Notes under the pieces: generated by a model | Told to the model about the DNA's origin: nothing | Seen by the model: only the letters and a program-made list of their open reading frames with translations | Databases searched by the model: none | Position numbers and translations under genes: made by a program | In this document: positions 1 to 5,109 of the stretch, piece by piece | How positions within the stretch are numbered: position 1 is the stretch's first letter | Layout: every line of letters begins with the position of its first letter | NCBI GenBank assembly: GCA_017475785.1 | Contig: JAFVEX010000199.1 | Span: 1 to 6,606 of the forward strand | DNA length: 6,606 nt | Source of the DNA: Eubacterium sp. | Lineage (GTDB): Bacteria; Bacillota_A; Clostridia; Lachnospirales; Lachnospiraceae | Direction: 5' to 3'

Positions 1-967
1 CCTTTGCGTTGTCTTCATCACTCAGGTCATAACCAAGCTGTTTGACAACCTTTACAACCTCGCCGATCTCATCATTCGCGTCGAGCGTAACATTTGATAC
101 TTCGCCGATACCGATATTCCCAAGAACAGATTCTTCTGCCTTTTTCGGCCGGAGCATTTTCTTCAGCTGGCTGACCGCCCGGTTCAGCTCTGTGGTGCGA
201 AGATTCGTCGCGATATCAAGATCCGATCCCTTGATCCGGATAAAGTTCGCTGCCATCTCGATGGTCGGGTATCCTGCCGGAAGAGCAGTGCACTTGATGC
301 CGGAAGCACCATGCGCAACAGCGGCTGCCGCACAGGCAATTGCCATATTCATCTCATCGCTGATCTGGACAAACAGCTTGACATCGCCGGAAAGCGCCGG
401 AACATTCGCGCGGATATCGTCGATGAATGAACCAAACTCATCCGGGAGCATCACACCGGCGGAATCACAGATTGTAATCTTATTCGCGCCTGCTTCAATT
501 GCTGCGCCAACTGCAGAATACAGGAACTCTTTTTCAGCTCTTGTGGCGTCTTCCGCGGCAAATTCTACATGCTCGCAGAAAAAGCGGCATTTTCCGACCT
601 GTTCCTTGATCGTCTCGAGCATGGCCGGCGCCTTCTTGTGACTCGCGTATTCCATCTGAACGGTGGAAACCGGCGCGGTGACGGTCAGGCGCGGCTGGCG
701 CGCGCTGCGGATGCTTTCCCAGGTTTCTTCGACATTTCCGCTGGCTGCGTCTACTTCTGCGGAAAGAACTGTGTTGACCATGGAGGCGATCGTCTTATTT
801 GTGAGCTGGTCCGCTTTCGCGCCTGTGATCGGAGGCAGTTCAATGACATCCGCGTTCAGACGGTCAAGTGTCCGGGCGATTTCAAGTTTTTCCTTAAAGG
901 TCAGGGCAGATTCGCGAAGAGCGCCGGATTCTCTCAGGGTTACATCGATGATCTTGATTGTTCTCAT
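1..967 (-). CDS. Divergent 2-isopropylmalate synthase/HMGL-like TIM-barrel protein, 3' end outside the window
   Basis: 322 codons are open from the ATG at 967 to the window edge with no stop, so the C-terminus is missing. An AAGGAGT ribosome binding site lies 7 nt upstream, which fixes the start. The fold is that of 2-isopropylmalate, homocitrate and citramalate synthases: IIDVTLRES at residues 6-14 corresponds to the family's DTTLRDGEQ, DVIEL is at 40-44, VEFAAEDATR at 134-143, and ICDSAGVMLPDEFG at 166-179 (family IPDTVGYTLPEEFG). The catalytic metal site looks lost. The family V-H-C-H-N-D reads V-Q-I-S-D-E at 200-205, and the GERAGN segment is shortened to PAGYPT at 230-235, so the metal-ligand Asn has no match. 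Asp8 and Arg12 remain. About 80 more residues follow the barrel region, and whether a LeuA regulatory domain is present cannot be seen. The T-box upstream suggests control by uncharged tRNA, plausibly leucine. Canonical LeuA activity is doubtful; family membership is fairly sure. Confidence 0.8.
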   Translation of the reverse strand, partial: MRTIKIIDVTLRESGALRESALTFKEKLEIARTLDRLNADVIELPPITGAKADQLTNKTIASMVNTVLSAEVDAASGNVEETWESIRSARQPRLTVTAPVSTVQMEYASHKKAPAMLETIKEQVGKCRFFCEHVEFAAEDATRAEKEFLYSAVGAAIEAGANKITICDSAGVMLPDEFGSFIDDIRANVPALSGDVKLFVQISDEMNMAIACAAAAVAHGASGIKCTALPAGYPTIEMAANFIRIKGSDLDIATNLRTTELNRAVSQLKKMLRPKKAEESVLGNIGIGEVSNVTLDANDEIGEVVKVVKQLGYDLSDEDNAK

Positions 968-1007
968 TTGTCTTACTCCTTTGCTTGTTGTTGTGCTCTC
1001 CGGGAAT

Positions 1008-1049
1008 AAAAAAACCCCGGAGATCTAAACAGTTGTTTAAATCTCCGGG
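1008..1049 (-). terminator. Intrinsic terminator of the T-box leader
   Basis: A long hairpin at 1016-1049 pairs CCCGGAGAT with ATCTCCGGG and extends through TTAAAC/GTTTAG. A run of seven T on the minus strand (1014-1008) follows it directly. Its 5' arm begins just past the T-box antiterminator element, as expected for the switch: uncharged tRNA bound to the TGGT bulge would stabilise the competing antiterminator and allow transcription into the gene that starts at 967. Confidence 0.93.
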
Positions 1050-1306
1050 ACGACAGACATAATCTCATCGCGGTACCACCCGGATTGCCGCCAAAAAGAC
1101 GGCCTCTCTGCAGCGCTCATGCAAGCGCCTGGCTATGGTTACGGAGCCAGCCGGATCTCCCTACTTTCAACGGTTCAGGAAATCTGCTCAGGCAGGAGAC
1201 TGCGGATTCTGCACTCACACTGACTCGCAGCAGCCGTCAGCTCTCTGAAGTGGTAGACAGAACGCATAGTGCCGTCATCGCATTTATCTGGATGTGATCC
1301 AACTAA
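1008..1306 (-). promoter_or_regulatory. T-box riboswitch leader, probably leucine-responsive
   Basis: This untranslated leader lies between the promoter and the isopropylmalate synthase-like gene. Read on the minus strand, it has the Stem I distal-loop motif AGAGAGCTGACGG (from 1246 down to 1234), a GATGACGG...CCGTTGA pair typical of the kink-turn and lower Stem I, and a GTAGG segment after Stem I. The hallmark T-box antiterminator sequence GGGTGGTACCGCG is at 1081-1069, and an intrinsic terminator follows. The variable base of the TGGN bulge is T, which pairs with discriminator A73, as found in leucine tRNAs. In the folding I favour, the specifier loop offers CTG (1178-1176) followed by A, a leucine codon. 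The specifier was placed by eye and could shift by a base or two. The T-box identity is very sure; the amino acid is a reasonable inference. The upstream boundary is estimated from the promoter. Confidence 0.93.
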
Positions 1307-1312
1307 AATAGC

Positions 1313-1341
1313 ATTCTACTGGATTCCGATGAAAAAGTCAA
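1313..1341 (-). promoter_or_regulatory. Sigma-A-type promoter for the T-box leader
   Basis: On the minus strand, TTGACT (1341-1336) and TAGAAT (1318-1313) are separated by exactly 17 bp. Each differs from consensus by one base. The implied transcription start near 1306 lies just upstream of Stem I of the T-box, which supports the assignment. It falls between the end of iolB and the leader, so the downstream gene need not rely on iolB transcription. Confidence 0.75.
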
Positions 1342-1414
1342 CATCTTTTTTTATGACATCTGCAAAACCCTTTTTTCCGTCTGCAGGATGCCCTGTCAGA
1401 TAAAGGGCGGCCTG

Positions 1415-2209
1415 TCACTCACCTTTCCAGAATTCCGCGTTCGGGTCATACAGATAGACGTACTTCGGATCGTCAATTCTGGTCTTTTCCCACGGATTTC
1501 CAGGCAGATGGCGGATGCCCCAGGCGTAGCAGCACGCAAAGCCCGGAGCCATTACGACCGGGTGAACGCCCTCTGTGATTACAGACATGCCGTTGTGATG
1601 CACTTCGACGATCTCGCCGTCACACCAGCTTGCGCCGAAGCCTTCCTCCGGCTTTTCAAAATGATAGAAGTACACTTCCGGCTGCGGATGAGAGTGAGGC
1701 GGATAGGAGGACCACTTTCCGGGAAGATTTACAACCTCCCCGAGAACCATGTTGGACTTGGGATTGATTTCGTAATCAAAACTGGTCCGCACATCGCGCT
1801 TCGTGCATCCCGCGCATTCGCCGTCCGCGCCTCTGCGCCAGGTGTCTGTCTCCTCCGGTGTGTAGAGATGGTTTTCGAACTCGTTATCGTTGTAGGTTTT
1901 CTGTACATAAAACTCACTGTGGCCGTGTGCAGTCAGCTTACAGGAGCCGCCGGCGCACAGATGCAGGCACCATGTGCTGTAATCAAACGGATTCGGACGG
2001 TCCATGTCGACGGTTTTTCCGTCAAATTCTACCGTGGCGTTACCGCGGAACATGATCCACGCCATTTCCTTCTTTTCCTCGTGGAATTCGAACGTATCGC
2101 CGTCTTCCATGATCAGGTAACCGACATCCATATAGCTGTTTTCACCATTGTTGACATCCGCGCTGATATACTCTGTATAGCCGCGCTTGCAATCTTTTTC
2201 TACATACAT
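1415..2209 (-). CDS. iolB: 5-deoxy-glucuronate isomerase (IolB)
   Basis: IolB converts 5-deoxy-D-glucuronate to 2-deoxy-5-keto-D-gluconate in cytoplasmic myo-inositol catabolism. The protein has the double-cupin IolB/KduI layout. The C-terminal cupin shows VVNLPGKWSSYPPHSH followed by PQPEVYFYHF. His172, His174 and Glu178 form an HxHxxxE motif, and His216 in GVHPVVMAPGF is the likely fourth metal ligand. VYLYDP and the overall length (264 residues) also fit the family. I chose the ATG at 2209 because GGAGAGGA lies 8 nt upstream. The ATG at 2227, six codons earlier, has no ribosome binding site, and its first codons contain the one used for 2209. The stop is TGA at 1417-1415. No other inositol gene is visible, so here iolB stands apart from any iol operon. 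The promoter at 2251-2280 appears to be its own. No convincing terminator follows it; a 5-bp hairpin at 1390-1408 lacks a T-run. Confidence 0.93.
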   Translation of the reverse strand: MYVEKDCKRGYTEYISADVNNGENSYMDVGYLIMEDGDTFEFHEEKKEMAWIMFRGNATVEFDGKTVDMDRPNPFDYSTWCLHLCAGGSCKLTAHGHSEFYVQKTYNDNEFENHLYTPEETDTWRRGADGECAGCTKRDVRTSFDYEINPKSNMVLGEVVNLPGKWSSYPPHSHPQPEVYFYHFEKPEEGFGASWCDGEIVEVHHNGMSVITEGVHPVVMAPGFACCYAWGIRHLPGNPWEKTRIDDPKYVYLYDPNAEFWKGE

Positions 2210-2250
2210 ATCGCAAATCCTCTCCATTGCAGGTTATTTGTTACAATTTA

Positions 2251-2280
2251 ACTATAAATACTTTCTCAATCAGATGTCAA
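2251..2280 (-). promoter_or_regulatory. Promoter of iolB
   Basis: On the minus strand, a perfect TTGACA (2280-2275) and TATAGT (2256-2251) are 18 bp apart. The predicted start near 2244 gives a short untranslated leader of about 35 nt to the preferred iolB start at 2209. The match is strong enough that an added repressor or activator would be expected if the gene is inducible, but no known operator was recognised. Confidence 0.75.
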
Positions 2281-2325
2281 TAGCCTGCCCGCTCTTTCTT
2301 GACGAATTCGGGTAAACATTCATTT

Positions 2326-2345
2326 CTTATTCAATCTTATTCAAT
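2326..2345. repeat. Two perfect tandem copies of a 10-bp repeat in the iolB/tRNA intergenic region
   Basis: CTTATTCAAT occurs twice back to back (2326-2335 and 2336-2345). The core ATTCA also occurs once more at 2318-2322, giving three cores spaced 11 and 10 bp, about one helical turn. The array is about 45 bp upstream of the iolB -35 box and about 15 bp upstream of the weak -35 of the tRNA promoter. It could be a regulator binding site or an AT-rich promoter upstream element, or it may be chance in AT-rich DNA. The repeat itself is certain; its function is not. Confidence 0.6.
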
Positions 2346-2359
2346 TTGTTAAAAAAACA

Positions 2360-2389
2360 CTGGCAAAATCCCGTGGAGTGGAGTATACT
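2360..2389 (+). promoter_or_regulatory. Probable promoter of the tRNA-Gly gene
   Basis: TATACT at 2384-2389 is a good -10 box, placing transcription start near 2396, about 20 nt before the tRNA. The -35 candidate CTGGCA (2360-2365, 18-bp spacer) is weak, with four of six consensus bases, but it is preceded by a run of seven A that could act as an upstream element. Confidence 0.5.
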
Positions 2390-2415
2390 AACCATTGCAA
2401 GTTTTATTTGCCTGC

Positions 2416-2486
2416 GCAGATATAGTTCATCGGTAGAACGCCAGCTTCCCAAGCTGGAGAGGCGGGTTCGATTCCCGTTATCTGCT
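2416..2486 (+). tRNA. tRNA-Gly (anticodon CCC)
   Basis: A full cloverleaf can be drawn. The acceptor stem pairs GCAGATA (2416-2422) with TATCTGC (2479-2485). The D arm contains GTTC...GAAC. The anticodon stem CCAGC/GCTGG holds loop TTCCCAA, giving anticodon CCC (reads GGG). The variable loop is 4 nt, and the T arm is GCGGG-TTCGATT-CCCGT. The discriminator base is T, as usual for bacterial glycine tRNAs. The 3' CCA is not encoded (TGATCC follows) and must be added after transcription. At 71 nt it has normal length. CCC is the less common glycine isoacceptor, which fits a GC-leaning genome. Confidence 0.97.
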
Positions 2487-2495
2487 GATCCAAAA

Positions 2496-2535
2496 ACCCG
2501 GAAAGCTTTTTCGTAAGGTTTTCCGGGTATTTTAT
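2496..2535 (+). terminator. Intrinsic terminator after tRNA-Gly
   Basis: ACCCGGAAA (2496-2504) pairs perfectly with TTTCCGGGT (2520-2528), and the T-rich tail ATTTTAT follows. It begins 10 nt after the tRNA, so the tRNA is probably a single-gene unit. The methyltransferase gene starts 39 nt beyond it with no clear promoter of its own and may depend on read-through. Confidence 0.82.
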
Positions 2536-2573
2536 CGATTGCAGGAATTTATGGGTTCATTGGAGACATTGTC

Positions 2574-3452
2574 ATGTGGACTGCGGAAAACTGGAAAGAT
2601 TATGAGGTTCTGGATACGTCCGCCGGAGAGAAGCTTGAGCGCTGGGGTCCGTATCTGCTCGTGCGGCCTGACCCGCAGGTGATCTGGGATGTTCCCAGAC
2701 GGCACAGCGGGTGGAGACACCCGAACGGTCACTATCACCGGAGCGCGCGGGGAGGAGGCTCCTGGGAATTTCACGAGCTTCCGGAACAGTGGGACATCAC
2801 CTATGACCTGCCTGCCTGCGGGCAGCTGCGGTTCCGCCTGAAGCCATTCGCCTTCAAGCACACTGGTCTGTTCCCGGAACAGGCAGCCAACTGGGACTGG
2901 TTTTCGGAGCTGATCCGCAATGCGGGAAGGCCCGTCCGGGTGCTGAACCTCTTCGCGTATACCGGCGGCGCAACGCTTGCGGCAGCAGCAGCCGGCGCCT
3001 CTGTCACGCATGTGGACGCGTCCAAAGGAATGGTGCGCTGGGCCAGAGAAAACGCCGAGGTATCGGGGCTTGCTGACAGGCCGGTCCGCTGGCTCGTCGA
3101 CGACTGCAAAAAATTTGTCGAGCGGGAGATCCGGCGCGGGAATCAGTATGACGCCATTATCATGGATCCGCCTTCTTACGGGAGGGGACCAAAGGGCGAG
3201 GTGTGGAAGCTGGAAGAATCTGTCTTCCCGTTCATCCGGCTCACGACAGAGCTGCTGTCGGAGCATCCTCTGTTTTTCCTGGTCAACTCCTACACGACCG
3301 GTCTGGCGCCCTCCGTCTTGTCCTATATGATTCAAACAGCTCTGGGATCACGGGCAGGCCGGACTGAAGCGCAGGAGATCGGCCTCCCAGTGCAGTCAAG
3401 CGGCCTCGTGCTCCCCTGCGGAGCTGCCGGAAGGTGTTTCTGGCAGTACTGA
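2574..3452 (+). CDS. Class I SAM-dependent methyltransferase, RlmI-like catalytic domain without PUA domain
   Basis: 292 residues forming one Rossmann-type methyltransferase domain of the RlmI/RlmK-related group (COG1092-like, Methyltrans_SAM). KHTGLFPEQAANWDWF at 95-110 is characteristic of this group. The SAM-binding motif I is VLNLFAYTGGATLAAAAAGA at 123-142, the acidic residue after strand 2 is Asp148 in HVDASKG, and Asp176-Asp177 (VDDCKKF) probably contacts the adenine. The catalytic loop is MDPPSYGRGPKGEVW at 197-211. Unlike RlmI (near 400 residues with an N-terminal PUA domain), it has only about 90 residues before the catalytic part. The substrate is probably RNA, but which base is modified cannot be told. 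The start is set by GGAG 8 nt before ATG. It follows the tRNA terminator and ends before the promoter of the next gene, so it seems monocistronic. The identity of the fold is sure; the substrate is open. Confidence 0.9.
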   Translation: MWTAENWKDYEVLDTSAGEKLERWGPYLLVRPDPQVIWDVPRRHSGWRHPNGHYHRSARGGGSWEFHELPEQWDITYDLPACGQLRFRLKPFAFKHTGLFPEQAANWDWFSELIRNAGRPVRVLNLFAYTGGATLAAAAAGASVTHVDASKGMVRWARENAEVSGLADRPVRWLVDDCKKFVEREIRRGNQYDAIIMDPPSYGRGPKGEVWKLEESVFPFIRLTTELLSEHPLFFLVNSYTTGLAPSVLSYMIQTALGSRAGRTEAQEIGLPVQSSGLVLPCGAAGRCFWQY

Positions 3453-3471
3453 CCGGCCGCGTCGGCAGATC

Positions 3472-3500
3472 TTGACATAAATGACATGGCATATTAAAAT
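3472..3500 (+). promoter_or_regulatory. Promoter of the L,D-transpeptidase/ddl/murF cluster
   Basis: A perfect TTGACA (3472-3477) and TAAAAT (3495-3500) have a 17-bp spacer. It begins 20 nt after the methyltransferase stop, and transcription would start near 3507, leaving an 80-nt leader before the transpeptidase start. No other equally good promoter is seen before ddl or murF, so this is the best candidate for all three. Confidence 0.75.
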
Positions 3501-3527
3501 GGCACTGAATATTAAGGAAGATATTAA

Positions 3528-3552
3528 ACGGTCAGGACTTTCCTGATGCCGT
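3528..3552 (+). other. Hairpin in the leader of the L,D-transpeptidase gene
   Basis: ACGGTCAGGA (3528-3537), loop CTT, then TCCTGA-TG-CCGT (3541-3552) form a 10-bp stem with a 2-nt bulge. It lies between the predicted transcription start and the ribosome binding site (3570-3576). There is no T-run downstream on this strand, so it is not an intrinsic terminator for the cluster. It could affect mRNA stability or translation, or be a repressor palindrome. Function unknown. Confidence 0.55.
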
Positions 3553-3586
3553 ATGCACAGACAGTGTGAAAGGAAGAGACAGAAGC

Positions 3587-5029
3587 ATGAGTGGAAAAAG
3601 AAGATCCCGGAATCTGGCCGCAGTGATCATTTTGCTGATCGTCCTGCTTGGGGCGGTTGCCGGCCTTTACTACTTCGGCATGCGTCATTTTTCGACCCAC
3701 TTTTTCCCCGGAACAGTGATCAACGGGCTGGACGCCGGGGATAAGACGGTCGATGAACTGAAATACGCGATTCAGGACAAGATCCGTGAGTATACCCTCA
3801 CGGTTCACGAGCGCAACGGGCAGATCGAGACAATTACCGGCGAGCAGCTGTACATGCAGTACGCAGACGACGGCGCGCTGGAGAAGCTGATGGAAGAGCA
3901 GGATGAAAAATCCTGGATCTTTCAGCTCAATGGATCCCATACGCTCGGCGTGAGCACAGGCTTTACCTACGACGAAGAGCAGGTTGATAAAATCCTCGAC
4001 GGGATGAAGGCCTTTGAGGCATCCAATGTCTTCGCGCCCACCGACGCGAAAATTGAGGATAACGGCACCTCCTTCGAAATCATTCCCGGAACAGAGGGAA
4101 ATCTCCTGAAGCGCGACGCGGCGAAGCAGGCCGTCATGGCAGCGGTGCAGAACGGCGACGCGGATGTTGATTTTGAGGCGCTGAATCTTTACGAGCATTC
4201 TTCTGTCAACGAAGATGACAAGGCGCTGCAGGAAGAGGTCGCGCACCTGAACCAGATGCTCTCGGCCCGGATTACGTATGATTTTGTTGACCGTCAGATG
4301 ACGGTGGACGGAACAACCATTCACGGCTGGATCGTACAGGACGAGAACGGCATGTACTCGCTGGACGAGAGCAAGGCGTCAGACTGGGTCGTGCAAATGG
4401 CCAGAGAGACTGATACCTTCGGCCTTTCACACGAGTTTAAGACCTCCAGCGGAAATACCATCGAACTGGAAGGCGGCGGTGATTACGGATGGCTGATCGG
4501 ACGTGAATCCACCACAGAGCAGCTGCTCTCGGCGATCTATGCCGGAGAGCAGACGACCATCGAGCCGATTTACCGGTACAAGGGAACCGACCGCTCCATG
4601 AATGATATCGGAGAAACCTACATCGAAATCTGTATAGAAGACCAGACGATGTGGTGCTACAAGGACGGCCTGTGTGTTGTCGAGACGGAGATCACCTCTG
4701 GCAACGAAGGCAGCGGATTCGCGACGCCGTCCGGGTCTGTATGGGCCGTTGACGGCAAGAAAAAGGACGCGCAGTTTAAGCTTTTCCCGGTCACAGTGGA
4801 ATTCTGGCTACCGTTCAACGGAGACTGCGGCGTGCATGACGCGAGCTGGCGCGAAAACTACGGCGGGGACGTATATAAATATGACGGCTCTCACGGCTGC
4901 ATCAACACGCCCCGGGACGCTGCGGAAAAAGTTTTTAACGCAATTGAAATCGGTGATCCGGTCGTCGTTTATTACAGCGAACAGCAGGTAAAGGGTCCGG
5001 AGCCGACACAGGAAGTAACCATGGGTTAA
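3587..5029 (+). CDS. Membrane-anchored L,D-transpeptidase with YkuD domain
   Basis: L,D-transpeptidases act outside the membrane. They form 3-3 crosslinks between peptidoglycan tetrapeptides or attach other partners. This 480-residue protein starts with a basic stretch (SGKRRSR) and one hydrophobic helix at about 9-30, which acts as an uncleaved anchor or signal. Then come about 300 residues resembling two PG_binding_4-type repeats, the first opening with FPGTVINGLDAGDKTVDEL. The YkuD catalytic domain fills the last 130 residues, from TYIEICIEDQTMWCY onward. Its catalytic motif is intact: His417 in CGVHDASW and SHGCIN, with His436 and nucleophile Cys438. The start is ATG 3587, with AAGGAAG at 3570-3576. 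An in-frame GTG at 3566 lies upstream of that site and is unlikely. The gene heads a probable operon with ddl and murF, which supply the peptide stem it works on. Family and activity class are sure; the exact acceptor is not visible. Confidence 0.95.
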   Translation: MSGKRRSRNLAAVIILLIVLLGAVAGLYYFGMRHFSTHFFPGTVINGLDAGDKTVDELKYAIQDKIREYTLTVHERNGQIETITGEQLYMQYADDGALEKLMEEQDEKSWIFQLNGSHTLGVSTGFTYDEEQVDKILDGMKAFEASNVFAPTDAKIEDNGTSFEIIPGTEGNLLKRDAAKQAVMAAVQNGDADVDFEALNLYEHSSVNEDDKALQEEVAHLNQMLSARITYDFVDRQMTVDGTTIHGWIVQDENGMYSLDESKASDWVVQMARETDTFGLSHEFKTSSGNTIELEGGGDYGWLIGRESTTEQLLSAIYAGEQTTIEPIYRYKGTDRSMNDIGETYIEICIEDQTMWCYKDGLCVVETEITSGNEGSGFATPSGSVWAVDGKKKDAQFKLFPVTVEFWLPFNGDCGVHDASWRENYGGDVYKYDGSHGCINTPRDAAEKVFNAIEIGDPVVVYYSEQQVKGPEPTQEVTMG

Positions 5030-5038
5030 GGAGCGGAA

Positions 5039-5072
5039 TCAGATAATCCCGGTTTTCTTTGGGTGTATCTGA
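5039..5072 (+). other. Imperfect hairpin between the L,D-transpeptidase gene and ddl
   Basis: TCAGATA (5039-5045) pairs with TATCTGA (5066-5072). After two mismatches, CCC pairs with GGG across a 10-nt loop. No T-run follows, so it is not a typical terminator, and read-through into ddl is likely. An AAGGAG at 5028-5033 just before it has no usable start codon at a proper distance. Confidence 0.4.
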
Positions 5073-5109
5073 ATCGTCTCCTGCAGACACGGGTAAACAG
5101 GTAAATGCT

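Noticed and set aside
42..1028. Plus-strand reading frames opposite the isopropylmalate synthase-like gene
   Set aside because: The minus strand is open throughout, begins at an excellent ribosome binding site behind a T-box, and matches a known fold. The plus-strand frames are Ser/Ala-rich shadows.
1085..1297. 70-codon plus-strand reading frame in the T-box leader
   Set aside because: The sequence is explained by conserved T-box RNA elements on the minus strand, and no ribosome binding site is present.
1390..1408. GCCCT/AGGGC hairpin just after iolB as a terminator
   Set aside because: Only five base pairs and no T-run on the minus strand, so it is too weak to call.
1388..2251. Plus-strand reading frame of 287 codons opposite iolB
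   Set aside because: It mirrors iolB, which has clear cupin metal-binding motifs, a promoter and a ribosome binding site. The plus-strand translation resembles no family I know and has no ribosome binding site.
2532..3335. Minus-strand reading frame of 267 codons opposite the methyltransferase
   Set aside because: It is a shadow of a gene with unmistakable SAM-binding motifs. Its composition is Arg/Pro-rich and it would run into the tRNA terminator.
3546..3569. Seven-codon upstream reading frame (ATG 3546 to TGA 3569) in the transpeptidase leader
   Set aside because: Its ATG lies in the 3' arm of the hairpin and the nearest ribosome binding-like sequence is about 25 nt away. It is probably chance.
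3524..4324. Minus-strand reading frame of 266 codons opposite the L,D-transpeptidase
   Set aside because: Antisense to the N-terminal half of a well-supported gene, with no recognisable domain.
5039..5072. Hairpin after the L,D-transpeptidase gene as an intrinsic terminator
   Set aside because: The stem has internal mismatches and no T-run follows, so it is listed only as a structure.
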